Below are positions 25,764 to 37,498 of a stretch of 62,044 nucleotides of DNA, in pieces (the first letter of the stretch is position 1; each line of letters begins with the position of its first letter). Under the pieces are notes generated by a model. That model was not told where the DNA came from and made no database searches. It worked only from the letters and a program-made list of their open reading frames with translations. Source of the stretch: Bordetella parapertussis (GTDB lineage: Bacteria > Pseudomonadota > Gammaproteobacteria > Burkholderiales > SG8-41); the NCBI GenBank assembly GCA_945901405.1, contig CAMDLH010000011.1, forward strand, positions 1-62,044. The letters run 5' to 3'. A program made the translations under genes and the position numbers.

Positions 25764-26543
25764 TCAGCGCACGATGCCACGGCTCGAATTGGCTAGAAAG
25801 TCGATCATTAGTTGGAGCTCCGCGCAGGCACGTGCCTGCTCCGTCAATGCGGATCGCGCTTCCTCCAGCGTCAGACTGGATTTGTAGAGCGTCTTGTAGG
25901 CGCTCTTGATCGCGCTGATCGCCGCCGCGGAATAACCCCGGCGCTTGAGTCCCTCGCTGTTGATGCCGTGGGGCCGCGCCGTGTTGCCCGACACGGTTAC
26001 ATAAGGCGGCACGTCCTGCGTCACCATTGAACCCATGCCGACAAACGCGTGCGCGCCCACGTGCACGAACTGATGATAGCCGGTAAAACCGCCAAGTATC
26101 GCGTGATCGCCGATGTGCACATGTCCGGCAAGATGCGCGTTGTTGGCGAAAATGGTGTTGTCGCCGATCTGGCAATCGTGCGCGATATGCACATAAGCCA
26201 TGATCCAGTTGCCGTTGCCCACGCGCGTGACACCACCATCCTGCTCCGTACCGCAATTGAGCGTGCAAAATTCGCGTATGGTGTTGTTGTCGCCGATTTC
26301 AAGCCGCGTCGGCTCACCGGCGTATTTTTTATCCTGCGGCGCTTCGCCCACGGATGAAAACTGGAAGATGCGATTGTTCACGCCAATGCGCGTGCGCCCG
26401 GTGATGACGGTGTGCGGGCCGATCACGCATCCGGCGCCGATTTCCACGTGCGGCCCCAACAGCGAGTAAGCGCCGATCTCAACACTTGGTGCAATTTGTG
26501 CGCCCGGCTCGACTATCGCGGTCGGATGGATGCGGGAAGTCAT
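25764..26543 (-). CDS. lpxA: UDP-N-acetylglucosamine acyltransferase
   Basis: First enzyme of lipid A synthesis: transfers 3-hydroxyacyl from ACP to UDP-GlcNAc. It is 259 aa with a left-handed beta-helix built from hexapeptide repeats starting at HPTAIVEPGAQIAPSVEIGA. Catalytic His and substrate residues lie in the region MAYVHIAHDCQIGDNTIFAN, with HLAGHVHIGDHAILGG following. The C-terminal helical domain includes GINSEGLKRRGYSAAAI. It follows fabZ by 32 bp. Confidence 0.97.
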   Translation of the reverse strand: MTSRIHPTAIVEPGAQIAPSVEIGAYSLLGPHVEIGAGCVIGPHTVITGRTRIGVNNRIFQFSSVGEAPQDKKYAGEPTRLEIGDNNTIREFCTLNCGTEQDGGVTRVGNGNWIMAYVHIAHDCQIGDNTIFANNAHLAGHVHIGDHAILGGFTGYHQFVHVGAHAFVGMGSMVTQDVPPYVTVSGNTARPHGINSEGLKRRGYSAAAISAIKSAYKTLYKSSLTLEEARSALTEQARACAELQLMIDFLANSSRGIVR

Positions 26544-26575
26544 GATCGATCAGAAATTACGTTGGTGGTGGATTG

Positions 26576-27040
26576 TTACTGCGCCGCGGCGGCATCGTTC
26601 ACCGGCCGCACCGCGCACATGATTTCCGCTTCGGCAACGGTGACGCCTTCGACCCTGGCCACGGCCTCGAATTTCCAGATGCCGCGTATATGCCGTTGCA
26701 GCTTGACGTGCAGCCGAAGCGTATCGCCCGCGGTCACCGGCTTCTTGAAACGCGCTTTGTCGATGCCGACAAAGTAATACACCGAATCCTTGTCCGGCTT
26801 CATGTTCAGCGTCACGAAAGACAGAATGGCGGCCGCCTGCGCCATCGCCTCGATAATCAACACACCGGGCATCACCGGGTGATGCGGAAAATGTCCAACG
26901 AAAAACGGCTCGTTGATGGTGACGTTCTTCAGCGCCTCGATTTCGTGTCCGCTCTCGCACGAAATAACCCGGTCGATGAGCAGAAAAGGATAACGATGCG
27001 GTAAATACTCGAGAACCTGATGTATGTCCATGCTGCTCAC
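26576..27040 (-). CDS. fabZ: 3-hydroxyacyl-ACP dehydratase FabZ
   Basis: Hot-dog-fold dehydratase of fatty acid elongation, 154 aa. The motif [12 protein letters not shown] carries the catalytic His (about residue 54), and Glu64 sits in LIIEAMAQ. The start ATG overlaps the lpxD stop (ATGA); an internal ATG ([16 protein letters not shown]) three codons in is equally possible. Its place between lpxD and lpxA links the 3-hydroxyacyl-ACP branch point between phospholipid and lipid A synthesis. Confidence 0.97.
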   Translation of the reverse strand: MSSMDIHQVLEYLPHRYPFLLIDRVISCESGHEIEALKNVTINEPFFVGHFPHHPVMPGVLIIEAMAQAAAILSFVTLNMKPDKDSVYYFVGIDKARFKKPVTAGDTLRLHVKLQRHIRGIWKFEAVARVEGVTVAEAEIMCAVRPVNDAAAAQ

Positions 27041-28092
27041 GGCTTTCCCCTTTGCAGGTCTTCGATTTTCTTTTCAAGCCCTTCGACACGCCGCGCAAGC
27101 TCGTCAAGATGACGCAGGCTCGCGGCATTGCGCCGCCAGGCGCGGTTGGGTTCAAACGGATACGCGCCGGTGTACGTGCCCGGTTCGCTGATGGATTTTG
27201 TCACCAGAGTGTGCGCTGAAATCTCAACATGGTCGGCGATGGTCAGGTGCCCGGAAATCCCCGCGGCCCCGCCGATGCGGCAAAAACGCCCGATGCGCGC
27301 GCTGCCGGCAATACCAGAGCATGCGGCAATCGCCGTGTGCGCGCCTATGCGCACGTTGTGGCCAATCTGAATCTGATTATCGAGCTTCACGCCTTCCTCT
27401 ATCAGGGTATCGTCCATTGCGCCACGATCCACCGTGGTGTTGGCGCCGATCTCAACGTCGTCGCCAATAATGACGCGGCCAACCTGGGGCACCTTGAGCC
27501 AGCGGCCTTCATCCATGGCGATGCCGAAACCGTCCGCGCCGATGACCGCACCAGAGTGCAAAATGGTGCGTGCGCCGATTTCGCAGGCATCGTAGATGGT
27601 AACGTTTGGAAAAAGGCGGCAATCGTCGCCCACCGTGACGTTTCGTCCAATATGGCAGCCAGCGCCCACAACCGTGCGCGCTCCTATGCGCGCGCCCGCC
27701 TCCACCACCGCAAACGCTCCGATTTCAACCTCGTCGCCGATAAGCGCGGTTGCCTCCACGCAGGACAACGAATGTGCGCCGGGAGTTCTAGCCCTTGGCG
27801 GATTCAGCAACGCTGAAACTTTCGCGAAGTAGGCGTACGGATTCGCGCACACAATTCGCGGCAAGGTGGTCGCGTCGCGATGCGGCTGCCCCACAATGAC
27901 AGCCCCCTCGCGCACGGATTTCAGTTGATAAAGATAGCGGTCATTGGCCAGAAATCCGATGGCGTCCGGCCCCATGGTTTCAAGAGTCGCAACTCGCAGG
28001 ATAGGCAGTTGCGCATCGCCAATGAGTTCGCCGCCCAGCTTCCCGGCGAGTGCGCCCAGAGACAAAGTTCCGGGCTTGTCACGGCTGGTCAT
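27037..28092 (-). CDS. lpxD: UDP-3-O-acylglucosamine N-acyltransferase
   Basis: Adds the second 3-hydroxyacyl chain in lipid A synthesis. It is 351 aa. The N-terminal uridine-binding domain ([20 protein letters not shown]) is followed by a hexapeptide-repeat beta-helix ([20 protein letters not shown]) and the region with the catalytic His ([20 protein letters not shown]). A C-terminal helix follows. Start set at 28092 ([12 protein letters not shown]); a longer reading from 28179 runs back into ompH and lacks family support. Confidence 0.96.
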   Translation of the reverse strand: MTSRDKPGTLSLGALAGKLGGELIGDAQLPILRVATLETMGPDAIGFLANDRYLYQLKSVREGAVIVGQPHRDATTLPRIVCANPYAYFAKVSALLNPPRARTPGAHSLSCVEATALIGDEVEIGAFAVVEAGARIGARTVVGAGCHIGRNVTVGDDCRLFPNVTIYDACEIGARTILHSGAVIGADGFGIAMDEGRWLKVPQVGRVIIGDDVEIGANTTVDRGAMDDTLIEEGVKLDNQIQIGHNVRIGAHTAIAACSGIAGSARIGRFCRIGGAAGISGHLTIADHVEISAHTLVTKSISEPGTYTGAYPFEPNRAWRRNAASLRHLDELARRVEGLEKKIEDLQRGKP

Positions 28093-28132
28093 GATGCAGG
28101 GAACACGTCTGGTACCGCGACGTGGGCCGGGA

Positions 28133-28648
28133 CTACTTGCCGCCGGCAAGCGCCTTGAGCACTTTGTCGGTGATGTCAACGCGCGGATTTCGATACACGG
28201 CTTCTTGCAGAATCAAGTCGTATTTTTCCGCCTCGGCGATCTGCCGGATGATTCTGTTCGCGCGTTCGAGCAAAGTGCCCAGCTCCTGATTGCGGCGAAG
28301 ATTGAGATCCTCGCGATACTCGCGTTGCAGGCGTTGCAATTCCAAGCTCTGCCGCGAAAAATCCTGCTCACGCTTGATGCGTTCGCTTTCTGGTAAAACC
28401 GGTGCGTCCTTAAGCAATTGATCCTGAACGGATTTCAGTTGCTGTTCGCGGCGCTGCAGCTCCTGCGCGCGCGGGGAAAATTCCTTCTCGAGCCGTTTGC
28501 TCGCCTCTTCAGCGGGAGTGGATTCGCGATTGATGCGCTCCGCATCGACAAACCCGATCTTCAGATCGGCGGCACGGGCCGGGATCATCCCTGACGCAAG
28601 CAGCGTGAAAATCACTAAAAGCCAGAAATGTAACTTATTATTAATCAT
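28133..28648 (-). CDS. Periplasmic chaperone OmpH/Skp
   Basis: Holdase for outer-membrane proteins travelling to the Bam complex. It is 171 aa. The signal peptide is [20 protein letters not shown] followed by MIPARA, giving a mature start [17 protein letters not shown] typical of Skp. Long charged coiled-coil arms follow ([20 protein letters not shown] onwards), then [20 protein letters not shown]. It lies directly after bamA. A start three codons upstream (MCVF) is possible. The first codons are AT-rich and faintly resemble the dispersed element. Confidence 0.93.
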   Translation of the reverse strand: MINNKLHFWLLVIFTLLASGMIPARAADLKIGFVDAERINRESTPAEEASKRLEKEFSPRAQELQRREQQLKSVQDQLLKDAPVLPESERIKREQDFSRQSLELQRLQREYREDLNLRRNQELGTLLERANRIIRQIAEAEKYDLILQEAVYRNPRVDITDKVLKALAGGK

Positions 28649-28659
28649 GAATACGCACA

Positions 28660-30936
28660 TCAAAACACACCGCCGAATGTAAATTGAAAAGCCTGCTTCT
28701 TGTCTTGCGCTTTTGCAGCGATCGGGTAAGCAACGCTGATCTTCAAAGGTCCCAGCGGCGACACCCAAAGCAGTGCCATACCCGTGGAATATCGAAAATC
28801 GCTGAATGAATATTTCGTGTCCGATATCAAACCTGCGTCCACAAATGCACTCAGGCGCGCGGAACGGTCATTGCCCAAGCCGGGAAACGGAAACAGGAAT
28901 TCCGCATTGCTCAACAACTTGCGGTCCCCGCCCTGCGGATCACCGTTCTGGTCTCTGGGCCCCAGTGAACTGTTACGATAGCCGCGCACCGAGTTTACTC
29001 CGCCTGCAAAAAAATTCTTGAAGAACGGCAACGGCTTGCCGCTAAGTCCGCCGCCATATCCGGCCTCGCCATTCCACATCAATGTGTAATCCCGTGTCAG
29101 CGGAAAGTATTGTTGATACTGATAAGACGCCTTGTAGTAACGTAATGTTCCCCCAGGCAAGCCAACTTCTCCGAACAAGCGCTGCAAGGTGCCGCTGGTA
29201 GGATAAATCAGGCTGTCCCGGCTTTCCCTTGCCCACCCTATGGTCGCTGGAATGGAGCGATTACTGCTTCCGAACGTATTAACATAGTTTTGATAAAACA
29301 AAGGACTGGTAGGAAAGGTGGTGATGTCCGTAAGTTCGATCCCCAATCCGTAATTGATTGTATCGAGTTCCGAAATGGGCACGCCAAACCGCACATTCGC
29401 GCCTTTCGAATCTGTCTTGTAGGCGCCCAATCCGTTGTTGACGGCATCTATATTGCGCACGTACACATCGTACCCCACGCTTACGCCATCCTGCGTGAAG
29501 TATGGATCGGTATACGACAGCGAGTAGACGGTATTGATTCGCCCTGAACTGACCTGCGCGGATACATGCTTGCCGGAACCAAAGATGTTTTGCTGGGCCA
29601 CGGCACCCGACAAAACCAGCCCATCCCCGCTGCCGAAACCAGCCCCCAGCAGAATGTTACCAGTGGGTTTCTCGATCACCGTGACGTTCAAATCCACCTG
29701 GTCCGTTGTGCCAGGCGCCGCCGGTGTTTCAACATTGACTTCGGTGAAGTAACCCAGCCTGTCGATGCGTTTGCGCGAGGTACTGATGTTGTCCCCCGAA
29801 TACCACGCCCCTTCAAACTGACGCATCTCGCGGCGTATGACTTCATCGCGCGTGCGGGAATTGCCCGCGACGTTGATACGGCGCACGTACACGCGCCGGC
29901 CCGGATCGATGAAAAACGTGAACGCGGCTTCGTGCTTGTCTTTTACCAGTTCGGGCGCAGCGTTAACATTGGCGAATGCATAGCCGTCGTTGCTCAGGCG
30001 CTCGCTGATTTTCTTGGTGGATTCGGTGAGCCGCGCACGGGAGAACACATCGCCGGGCTTGAGCGTGATGAGCTTGCGTATGTCGTCCTCGGGAATCAGC
30101 GGCTGCCCGCCGATCTTGATTTCGGATACCTTGTATCTCTCGCCTTCGGTAATGCTCAGCGTGATATAGATATCCTTCTTGTCAGGTGTTATCGACACCT
30201 GCGTCGAATCCACGTTGAATTCAAGATAGCCCCGGTCCTGATAGTAAGAGCGCAACGTCTCGATATCCGCCGAGAGCTTTTGGCGCGAGTACTGATCCGT
30301 CTTACTGTACCAGGTCAACCAGCCCGGCTCACTGAGACTGAACAAGGCAACCAGGTCCTTCTCGCGAAACGCCTTGGCGCCGATAATGCTGATCTGCCGG
30401 ATTTTGGACGCGTCACCCTCGACGACCCCGAAGTTGATCGACACGCGATTGCGTTCGAGCGGAGTTACAGTGGTGTTGAGCTCCACCGCGTATTTCCCGC
30501 GATTAAGGTATTGACGCTTTAATTCCTGTTCCGCGCGGTCAAGCACGCTCTTGTCGAATATGCGCCCTTCAGCCAGGCCGACCTGACGCATGCCTTTCAG
30601 CATCGCATCCTTGTCAAACTCCTTCAACCCCACAAACTCGATTTGCGCTATGGAGGGGCGCTCCTGCACCACGACCACCAGAACGCCGCCCTCGACTTCA
30701 AGGGAAACATCACGGAAAAAACCGGTGGCGAACAAGGCGCGTATGGCTTGAGCGGCCTTCTCATCGTTCATGGTTTCGCCGACCTTGACCGGAAGGTAAC
30801 TGAACACGGTGCCGGCTTCGGTACGCTGTATCCCCTCGATGCGGATATCCTTGATGACGAAGGGATCGATGGCGGCTGCCTGCGACGCGAACAGCATGAA
30901 AGCCAGAAACAGGGATACGCGCCGTAATAATGTCAT
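28660..30936 (-). CDS. bamA: Outer membrane protein assembly factor BamA
   Basis: Omp85-family insertase, 758 aa. The signal peptide is LLRRVSLFLAFMLFASQAAA. Five POTRA domains begin at FVIKDIRIEGIQRTEAGTVF, and the C-terminal 16-strand barrel includes the conserved loop motif VRGYRNSSLGPRD (VRGF/Y type, about residue 650) and ends with an aromatic residue (FQFTFGGVF), as required for outer-membrane proteins. It lies 3 bp after rseP and is followed by its chaperone ompH. Confidence 0.97.
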   Translation of the reverse strand: MTLLRRVSLFLAFMLFASQAAAIDPFVIKDIRIEGIQRTEAGTVFSYLPVKVGETMNDEKAAQAIRALFATGFFRDVSLEVEGGVLVVVVQERPSIAQIEFVGLKEFDKDAMLKGMRQVGLAEGRIFDKSVLDRAEQELKRQYLNRGKYAVELNTTVTPLERNRVSINFGVVEGDASKIRQISIIGAKAFREKDLVALFSLSEPGWLTWYSKTDQYSRQKLSADIETLRSYYQDRGYLEFNVDSTQVSITPDKKDIYITLSITEGERYKVSEIKIGGQPLIPEDDIRKLITLKPGDVFSRARLTESTKKISERLSNDGYAFANVNAAPELVKDKHEAAFTFFIDPGRRVYVRRINVAGNSRTRDEVIRREMRQFEGAWYSGDNISTSRKRIDRLGYFTEVNVETPAAPGTTDQVDLNVTVIEKPTGNILLGAGFGSGDGLVLSGAVAQQNIFGSGKHVSAQVSSGRINTVYSLSYTDPYFTQDGVSVGYDVYVRNIDAVNNGLGAYKTDSKGANVRFGVPISELDTINYGLGIELTDITTFPTSPLFYQNYVNTFGSSNRSIPATIGWARESRDSLIYPTSGTLQRLFGEVGLPGGTLRYYKASYQYQQYFPLTRDYTLMWNGEAGYGGGLSGKPLPFFKNFFAGGVNSVRGYRNSSLGPRDQNGDPQGGDRKLLSNAEFLFPFPGLGNDRSARLSAFVDAGLISDTKYSFSDFRYSTGMALLWVSPLGPLKISVAYPIAAKAQDKKQAFQFTFGGVF

Positions 30937-30939
30937 GTA

Positions 30940-32334
30940 TTAACCGCCGACCAATCGGTGAATGTCGTTAAAAATCGCAACCGCCATCAGTACGAACAGC
31001 AGCGTCATGCCGACGCGTTGCCCAAGCTCAAGCGCGCGATCCGACACCGGCGCGCCCTTGAAAATTTCGACGATATAATACATCAAATGCCCGCCATCCA
31101 ATAAAGGAACAGGCAGCAAATTAAGCACGCCGAGACTGATGCTGATCAGCGCCAGAAATACAAGATAGGATGTCCAGCCGTTCTGCGCCGACTGCCCGGC
31201 ATAATCGGCGATCGTAATCGGGCCGCTCAGATTTTTTACCGATACGTCCCCGGTAATCATTTTACCAAGCATCTTCAGGCTGAACACCGAAGTATCCCAG
31301 GTCTTCGCAAGCGCCTTGACCAGGCTGTCGCCGGGGCCGTAGCGAACATCCACATGGTATTTTGCAAACACCGCCTCGGGGTAGCGAAGTTCCGCGCCGA
31401 TGCGGCCCGATACGCGTCCGTCTTTCGCGCTGTAGGATTCCGGCGTGATCGAAATGGTCAACACCGCCGCGTTATCACGCCGCACCTCGAACATCAGCGC
31501 GCGGCCATGGTGCTCGCGTATCGCGCGTATGACGTGATCGATGCTGCCGGCGGGGGCATTGCCAATTGCAATAATTTCATCTCCGCTCTTCAATCCGGCG
31601 CGTTCGGCCGCGCCACCCGCGCTAATTTTCCCGACTATGGGCGCCGCACGCGGCTGAAAGCGGGTAAATCCGATCACGCGTAAAAAATCGCTGTCCAGAT
31701 CCGCGGCAGTCATTTTTGACAGATCAAGATTGCGTGTCAGAACCCTGCCGCTTTCCTTCGCGGCCTCGGCCCCAGTCTCACCCTCAACCTCCACGGCGAC
31801 CGTGGATTTTCCCACGGCATGTTGCAGCAAGACCCAGCGCGCGTCTTGCCAGGTCGCAATCGGGTCATCGCCAATCTTTCGTATCAGTTCGCCTGATGCA
31901 AAGCCGGCCGCCGCCGCAGCGGTATCGGGTATAGGCGCTCCAATTACCGGCTTGATGCCAGGAACGCCATGCATGAACAGCACCCAATAAAGCGCGATCG
32001 CGAGTAAAAAATTCGCCACCGGCCCGGCCACTACGATGGCCGATCTGCGCCACACGTTCTGCCGGTTAAATGCACGCGGCAAATCCTCCGGCGCGACATC
32101 ACCCTCGCGTTCGTCGAGCATCTTGACGTAACCGCCCAGCGGAATCGCCGCTATCACCCATTCGGTCTGATCTGCACCTCGCCGCCACGTGCACAGCGGT
32201 TTTCCAAACCCGACCGAAAAGCGCAGCACCTTGACGTTGCACCAGCGCGCCACCTTGTAGTGGCCGTATTCATGAATGACGATGAGACAGCCCAGCGCCA
32301 CGACAAAAGCCAATATCGTAATCAAGAGACTCAT
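30940..32334 (-). CDS. rseP: Site-2 protease RseP
   Basis: Intramembrane zinc metalloprotease that cuts anti-sigma factors of the envelope stress response and signal-peptide remnants. It is 464 aa. The zinc motif HEYGH is at residues 21-25 inside the first membrane helix. PDZ domains follow, including [20 protein letters not shown]. The second zinc ligand region is [20 protein letters not shown]. The ATG at 32334 overlaps the dxr stop (ATGA). Confidence 0.96.
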   Translation of the reverse strand: MSLLITILAFVVALGCLIVIHEYGHYKVARWCNVKVLRFSVGFGKPLCTWRRGADQTEWVIAAIPLGGYVKMLDEREGDVAPEDLPRAFNRQNVWRRSAIVVAGPVANFLLAIALYWVLFMHGVPGIKPVIGAPIPDTAAAAAGFASGELIRKIGDDPIATWQDARWVLLQHAVGKSTVAVEVEGETGAEAAKESGRVLTRNLDLSKMTAADLDSDFLRVIGFTRFQPRAAPIVGKISAGGAAERAGLKSGDEIIAIGNAPAGSIDHVIRAIREHHGRALMFEVRRDNAAVLTISITPESYSAKDGRVSGRIGAELRYPEAVFAKYHVDVRYGPGDSLVKALAKTWDTSVFSLKMLGKMITGDVSVKNLSGPITIADYAGQSAQNGWTSYLVFLALISISLGVLNLLPVPLLDGGHLMYYIVEIFKGAPVSDRALELGQRVGMTLLFVLMAVAIFNDIHRLVGG

Positions 32335-33551
32335 GATTGCACCGTCTCCGCGGCATGCCGCTGCGGCGCCGGCGCGCGTAGCACATGCAGCCATTCCCTG
32401 GCGCGCGCGCGAGCCTCGTTATCGACCGCGAGCACGTCTTCAAGACTTTCAACCCGTGCGCTGCTCATGCGCCCGGCCACGTGCTCGATCAGTTCCGGAA
32501 TGCAGGTGAACGCCAATCCTTCGTCCAGGAACCGCGCAACGGCGATTTCATTTGCCGCATTGAGCACGGTGGCCGCACCTGGTCCCGCGCGCAAGGCGTC
32601 GAACGCAAGGCGCAAACACGGAAAGCGCTGCATGTCCGGTTTTTCGAAGTGCAGCGCGCCGATACTTGCCAAATCAAGATATTCGACGCCAGACGAAATA
32701 CGTTCCGGGTACGCCAGCGCATGCGCGATGGGGGTGCGCATGTCCGGATTGCTTAATTGCGCCAGCACCGAACCATCGACGTATTCAACCAGCGAGTGAA
32801 TAATGCTTTCAGGATGAATTACAACCTCGATGCCCTCCGGCGGGGCCGCGAATAGCCAATGCGCCTCGATGACTTCCAGCCCCTTGTTCATCATCGTCGC
32901 CGAATCCACCGATATCTTGCGACCCATCACCCAGTTCGGATGCGCACACGCCTGGTCCGGCGTTACCCGTTCCAGCGCCGCGCGCGGCGTTTCGCGAAAC
33001 GGGCCGCCCGATGCAGTCAGCAAAATACGCCGCACGCCCGACGAGTCGAGCGGTCCCGCATGGCCGCGCGGCAAGGCTTGAAACACGGCGTTGTGTTCGC
33101 TGTCGATGGGCAGCAATGTCGCGCCGTTTTTCTTCACCGCTTCCATGAACAGCGCGCCCGCGGTCACCAGCGACTCCTTATTCGCCAGCAGCACCTTCTT
33201 GCCCGCGCGCACCGCGGCGAGCGTCGGACGCAGACCGGCAATGCCGACGATCGCAGCCATCACCATGTCCACTTCGGGCAGGCTTGCAACTTCTTCCAGC
33301 GCTTCGATGCCGCTGCTTACCTTGGTGGCCAAGCCGGCACTTGAGATTCGCCGCGCAAGCTCTTTGGCAGCGGCAGGGTCAAGCATCACGGCGTGGAGCG
33401 GCTTGTGCTTCGCGCACTGCTCGAACATCATATCCACGCGGTCACGCGCGGTGAGCGCCACGATTCTGAATTGCCCGGGATGCCGCGCCGCGACATCCAG
33501 CGTATTTACGCCGACGCTGCCGGTTGATCCCAGTATGGTCAAATTGCGCAT
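32331..33551 (-). CDS. dxr: 1-deoxy-D-xylulose 5-phosphate reductoisomerase
   Basis: Second step of the MEP isoprenoid pathway: DXP to MEP with NADPH. It is 406 aa. The NADPH-binding motif GSTGSVG is at residues 8-14, [11 protein letters not shown] follows, metal and substrate residues lie in [16 protein letters not shown], and further blocks are [12 protein letters not shown] and [20 protein letters not shown]. Isoprenoids made here are lengthened by UppS, encoded three genes upstream. It starts 4 bp after cdsA. Confidence 0.97.
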   Translation of the reverse strand: MRNLTILGSTGSVGVNTLDVAARHPGQFRIVALTARDRVDMMFEQCAKHKPLHAVMLDPAAAKELARRISSAGLATKVSSGIEALEEVASLPEVDMVMAAIVGIAGLRPTLAAVRAGKKVLLANKESLVTAGALFMEAVKKNGATLLPIDSEHNAVFQALPRGHAGPLDSSGVRRILLTASGGPFRETPRAALERVTPDQACAHPNWVMGRKISVDSATMMNKGLEVIEAHWLFAAPPEGIEVVIHPESIIHSLVEYVDGSVLAQLSNPDMRTPIAHALAYPERISSGVEYLDLASIGALHFEKPDMQRFPCLRLAFDALRAGPGAATVLNAANEIAVARFLDEGLAFTCIPELIEHVAGRMSSARVESLEDVLAVDNEARARAREWLHVLRAPAPQRHAAETVQS

Positions 33552-33555
33552 GATG

Positions 33556-34353
33556 TTATGTGATCAATAGCGCCATCAACGCGGCGAACGGCATGGCCGG
33601 TGTCAGCGCATCGACGCGATCCAACACGCCGCCATGCCCCGGCAACAATTGTCCACTGTCCTTCACACCCGCCGTGCGTTTGATCCATGACTCGAAAAGG
33701 TCGCCTTCAATACCCAAGACAGTGATCCCCAGAAACACAAAAATGCCGGTAAATCCGGCGGTCAGCACATGCGCTGGCATGATTGATAATTTCAATGCCG
33801 CATAATACACCGCCACGGCGATCATCGCCCCTGCAACACCTTCCCAGGTTTTACCGGGGCTTACCTTGGGCGCGAGTTTGTGTTTGCCCCAGCACTTTCC
33901 CGCGATTAGGGCAAAAGTGTCAGATACCCAGACTATGCTCATCAGCACCAGCAAGGCTGCCGGCGCGGGCTGCAGGCGAACCAGCGCCAGCCACGTGGGA
34001 ATCAGCACCAGGCATCCTGTCACTGCGAAAACAAGCGGCTGCGCGACACGCCATTCGCGCGTTATCCACGACGGCGCGGCTATTATCCAGAACAGCATCG
34101 CCGCCGCGAACACCGCCACGTCTGTTACGCCGCCCGCCGGCAAATAGCCCGCGCCCATGCACAGGGCGATCACCAGCGCGCAAAACGAAACGCGCCCCTG
34201 CGTGCCCCAACCCGCGAGCGCGGCCCATTCCCAGGCGCCAGCCAGGATCGCCGGCAAGAGAAACAGCGACCACCAGAAGTTCGGCAGGAAAAACAGCCCG
34301 GCCAGCAATATCAGCAGCAATACCGCGGCAGTGACAATGCGCGCAATAATCAC
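33556..34353 (-). CDS. cdsA: Phosphatidate cytidylyltransferase
   Basis: Makes CDP-diacylglycerol from phosphatidic acid and CTP in the inner membrane. It is 265 aa with about eight hydrophobic segments. The C-terminal family signature is present in full: [20 protein letters not shown] followed by GVLDRVD. It lies 38 bp after uppS and 4 bp before dxr. Confidence 0.96.
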   Translation of the reverse strand: MIIARIVTAAVLLLILLAGLFFLPNFWWSLFLLPAILAGAWEWAALAGWGTQGRVSFCALVIALCMGAGYLPAGGVTDVAVFAAAMLFWIIAAPSWITREWRVAQPLVFAVTGCLVLIPTWLALVRLQPAPAALLVLMSIVWVSDTFALIAGKCWGKHKLAPKVSPGKTWEGVAGAMIAVAVYYAALKLSIMPAHVLTAGFTGIFVFLGITVLGIEGDLFESWIKRTAGVKDSGQLLPGHGGVLDRVDALTPAMPFAALMALLIT

Positions 34354-34391
34354 CGGAATGTCACAACCGAACGTAGGATCGCCAAGGCAGC

Positions 34392-35192
34392 CTAGCGACC
34401 GGAAGCAACAACGGCGGGCGCATTGGCATCACGCGGATCACGTAATTGATCGCTGGTACGTCCGAATCGGCGCTCGCGCTGTTGGTACGAAAGTATCGCC
34501 TCATCTAACGCGGCGGAGTCGAAATCGGGCCACAGCTTTTCCGTGAAATATAGCTCCGTGTACGCAAGTTGCCACAACAGAAAGTTGCTGATGCGCTGCT
34601 CGCCGCCGGTGCGTATGAACAAATCCGGCTCGGGCGCGTAGTGCATCGAAAGGTACGGCGCGAGCTGCGCTTCGCTAAACCCCTGGCCGCTCTGAACATT
34701 CACGGGCGCTTCGGCCAACATGCGGTTCATCGCCTGCAGCACGTCCCAGCGCCCGCCATAGTTCGCGGCGATGGTCAGCGTCAGCGTTTTATTGTTCTCC
34801 GTTTTTTGAATGGATTCGTGTATCAGCCGCACCAGCCGGTCATCGAACCTGGAGAGGTCGCCGATCACCTTGAAACGCACGCCATTGCGATGCAGCTTCT
34901 CGACTTCGTGCTCGAGCGCGCTGATGAAAAGCTGCATGAGAAATTTCACTTCATCGGCGGGACGGCGCCAGTTTTCGCTGCTGAAAGCAAACAGGGTCAA
35001 GTACTCGACACCGTGTTCGACGCAGCGGCGTACCGCTCCGCGCACCGATTCCACGCCACGCTTGTGGCCCGCAACGCGCGGCAACATGCGCTTTTTCGCC
35101 CAGCGGCCGTTACCATCCATGATGATCGCGATGTGGCGCGGAATATCGCGCGCGTCGGAAACTGACAGGGTGGAACTGGCATGATCGGCCAC
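34392..35192 (-). CDS. uppS: Undecaprenyl diphosphate synthase
   Basis: cis-Prenyltransferase making the C55 lipid carrier for peptidoglycan and polysaccharides. It is 266 aa. Catalytic Asp26 is in [16 protein letters not shown]; other conserved blocks are [24 protein letters not shown] and [20 protein letters not shown]. It starts 10 bp after frr. Confidence 0.97.
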   Translation of the reverse strand: MADHASSTLSVSDARDIPRHIAIIMDGNGRWAKKRMLPRVAGHKRGVESVRGAVRRCVEHGVEYLTLFAFSSENWRRPADEVKFLMQLFISALEHEVEKLHRNGVRFKVIGDLSRFDDRLVRLIHESIQKTENNKTLTLTIAANYGGRWDVLQAMNRMLAEAPVNVQSGQGFSEAQLAPYLSMHYAPEPDLFIRTGGEQRISNFLLWQLAYTELYFTEKLWPDFDSAALDEAILSYQQRERRFGRTSDQLRDPRDANAPAVVASGR

Positions 35193-35202
35193 GTTGGCGC
35201 CC

Positions 35203-35760
35203 TCAAACCGCCATCAATTCGGCTTCTTTCGCCTGCAGCAGTTTGTCTATTTCAGCGATGTGCCGGTCGGTGAGTTTTTGCATGTCATCCTGCGCACGGC
35301 GCTCTTCGTCTTCGGCAACCTTTTTCTGCTTGAGCAAGTCTTTTAACTGCGTAATGGCGTCGCGGCGCACGTTGCGCACCGCCACCTTGGCGTTTTCGCC
35401 CTCGCCCTTCACGATCTTGGTCAGATCGCGGCGGCGCTCCTCGGTCAACGCGGGCATCGGCACGCGCACAATGTCCCCCATCGACGCCGGGTTCAAACCG
35501 AGATCGGAATCGCGTATGGCTTTTTCGATCGCGCCGGCCATTTTCTTTTCCCACGGGCTGACGCCGATGGTGCGCGCGTCAATCAACGTCACGTTTGCGA
35601 CTTGCGGAATCGCCGTCGGCGTGCCGTAGTAATCCACCATCACATGATCGAGTATTCCAGTATGCGCGCGCCCGGTGCGTATTTTTCCGAGATCGCCTTT
35701 TAACGACTCGACCGACTTCTTCATTTTCTGCTCGGCGTTCTTCTTGACATCTGCAATCAC
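35203..35760 (-). CDS. frr: Ribosome recycling factor
   Basis: With EF-G it splits post-termination ribosomes. It is 185 aa, the usual length. Motifs: [53 protein letters not shown] and [20 protein letters not shown]. It lies 30 bp after pyrH in the conserved rpsB-tsf-pyrH-frr order. Confidence 0.98.
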   Translation of the reverse strand: MIADVKKNAEQKMKKSVESLKGDLGKIRTGRAHTGILDHVMVDYYGTPTAIPQVANVTLIDARTIGVSPWEKKMAGAIEKAIRDSDLGLNPASMGDIVRVPMPALTEERRRDLTKIVKGEGENAKVAVRNVRRDAITQLKDLLKQKKVAEDEERRAQDDMQKLTDRHIAEIDKLLQAKEAELMAV

Positions 35761-35790
35761 GTTTCACCTCTGCAATCCGGCATTTCGGCA

Positions 35791-36510
35791 TCAAACATGA
35801 ACCATCGTCCCTTCGTCTTCGCCCATCACCACGCGTTTGAACGCATTGGGTTTGAAAATGCTGAACACGTTAATCGGCATTTTCTGATCGCGGCACAAAG
35901 TCAGCGCGGTGGCGTCCATCACTTTCAGATTCTTGATGATCGCCTCGTCGAAGGACAGGCGCCGGTAGCGCACGGCGCTGGCGTCCTTCATCGGATCTGC
36001 ATTGTACACGCCATCAACCTTGGTCGCCTTCAGCACCAATTCCACGTTCATTTCCATGCCGCGCAGCGCCGCTGCGGTGTCGGTGGTGAAAAAGGGATTA
36101 CCGGTGCCGGCGGCAAAAATGACGATTTTGCCTTCTTCAAGGTAACGCATGGCCTTGCCGCGTATATACGGTTCGACCACCTGTTCGATGTTGAGCGCCG
36201 ACTGTACGCGGCTGATGACGTTCACGCGGCGCATCGCGTCCTGCAGCGCCAGCGCGTTCATTACCGTCGCCAGCATGCCCATGTAATCGGCGGTGGCGCG
36301 ATCCATGTGCGCGGCACCGGGGGCCACGCCGCGAAAGATATTGCCGCCGCCAATCACCACGGCGATCTCGATGCCGAGTTTCGCCACATCCGCGATCTCG
36401 CCGACGATGCGGCCGATGACCTCTTGATTTATGCCGTAGTGATCCTCGCCCATCAACGCTTCACCGCTCAGTTTCAGAAGTATGCGCTTGTAGGCGGGCT
36501 TATCCGGCAT
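35791..36510 (-). CDS. pyrH: Uridylate kinase
   Basis: Hexameric bacterial UMP kinase of the amino-acid kinase fold, 239 aa. Segments: [74 protein letters not shown] and [20 protein letters not shown]. It is separated from tsf by a 52-bp gap holding an AT-rich element copy. Confidence 0.98.
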   Translation of the reverse strand: MPDKPAYKRILLKLSGEALMGEDHYGINQEVIGRIVGEIADVAKLGIEIAVVIGGGNIFRGVAPGAAHMDRATADYMGMLATVMNALALQDAMRRVNVISRVQSALNIEQVVEPYIRGKAMRYLEEGKIVIFAAGTGNPFFTTDTAAALRGMEMNVELVLKATKVDGVYNADPMKDASAVRYRRLSFDEAIIKNLKVMDATALTLCRDQKMPINVFSIFKPNAFKRVVMGEDEGTMVHV

Positions 36511-36532
36511 TGTCGAGGCCTTTGAGTTGAAT

Positions 36533-36562
36533 TGTAAGTGATTGTTTTTAAATGACTATTTT
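36533..36562 (-). repeat. Dispersed AT-rich element after tsf
   Basis: The minus strand reads AAAATAGTCATTT, then AAAAACAATCACTTACA. It starts on the base immediately after the tsf stop codon (TAG at 36563-36565) and runs towards pyrH. Confidence 0.75.
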
Positions 36563-37480
36563 CTATGCATCTACTTTGCCATCATCATCGGTCTTCTTCG
36601 CTTGATCTACCGCTTTCTTCACTTCATCGGCAAAATCATCCTTCTTCTTCTCCAGTCCTTCACCCACCACATACAGCGCGAACGACGCCACCGACGCGTT
36701 ACTCGATTTGAGCAATTGCTCGACCGTTTGTTTGCCGTCGCCTTTGACAAACGGCTGGCCCAGCAAGGTCACTTCCTGCAAATATTTGCGCACCGAACCT
36801 TCAACCATTTTTTCAACGATGTTGGCGGGCTTGCCCGACTCTACCGCCTTCGCCGCTGCTATGACGCGTTCTTTTTCGATGAGTTCCGCCGGTACATCAC
36901 TTTGCGTGAGTGACACCGGCTTGCTGGCGGCGATATGCATGGCCAAATCCTTGCCCAGCGCATCGCCGCCGCCAACCACGTCGAGCAGAACGCCAATTTT
37001 GGCCCCGCCATGTATGTAGGACGCAAGTTTGCCGTTCGCGGCCACGCGTACAAAGCGGCGTATGCTCAGGTTCTCGCCGATCTTGCCAACCAGCGCCTTG
37101 CGTGCTTCGTCCACCAAAACGCCATTCAGCGTCAGCGCGGACAAGGCCGCGACATCCGCCGGATTGCTGTCCGCCACCAGACGTGCCAAGCCATTTGACA
37201 GCGCGAGGAAATCTTCATTCTTGGCGACAAAATCGGTCTCGCAATTGACTTCAATAATCGCGCCCAACTTGCCGTCGCTGGCGATATACGTGGCCACCAC
37301 GCCTTCGGCCGCGACGCGTGACGCAGCCTTGCTCGCCTTGTTGCCGAGCTTGATGCGCAGGATTTCCTCGGCCTTGCCCATGTCGCCGGCGGCCTCGGTC
37401 AGCGCTTTTTTACATTCCATCATCGGCGCGTCGGTCTTCTCGCGCAGTTCCTTTACCATGCTTGCGGTGATTTCCGCCAT
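36563..37480 (-). CDS. tsf: Elongation factor Ts
   Basis: Nucleotide exchange factor for EF-Tu, 305 aa. The N-terminal UBA-like region is [20 protein letters not shown] followed by [10 protein letters not shown]; conserved core elements are [12 protein letters not shown] and [19 protein letters not shown]. Two ATGs are close together (37486 and 37480). The GGAG ribosome-binding site lies one base before the first and 7 bp before the second, so the second is chosen. A terminator-like hairpin separates it from rpsB. The stop directly abuts an AT-rich element copy. Confidence 0.97.
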   Translation of the reverse strand: MAEITASMVKELREKTDAPMMECKKALTEAAGDMGKAEEILRIKLGNKASKAASRVAAEGVVATYIASDGKLGAIIEVNCETDFVAKNEDFLALSNGLARLVADSNPADVAALSALTLNGVLVDEARKALVGKIGENLSIRRFVRVAANGKLASYIHGGAKIGVLLDVVGGGDALGKDLAMHIAASKPVSLTQSDVPAELIEKERVIAAAKAVESGKPANIVEKMVEGSVRKYLQEVTLLGQPFVKGDGKQTVEQLLKSSNASVASFALYVVGEGLEKKKDDFADEVKKAVDQAKKTDDDGKVDA

Positions 37481-37498
37481 GCTCATGCTCCAACAGTT

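Noticed and set aside
28625..28652. AT-rich start of ompH (MINNKLHF) as a further element copy
   Set aside because: Only a short part matches, and AT-rich codons are common at gene starts and in signal peptides.
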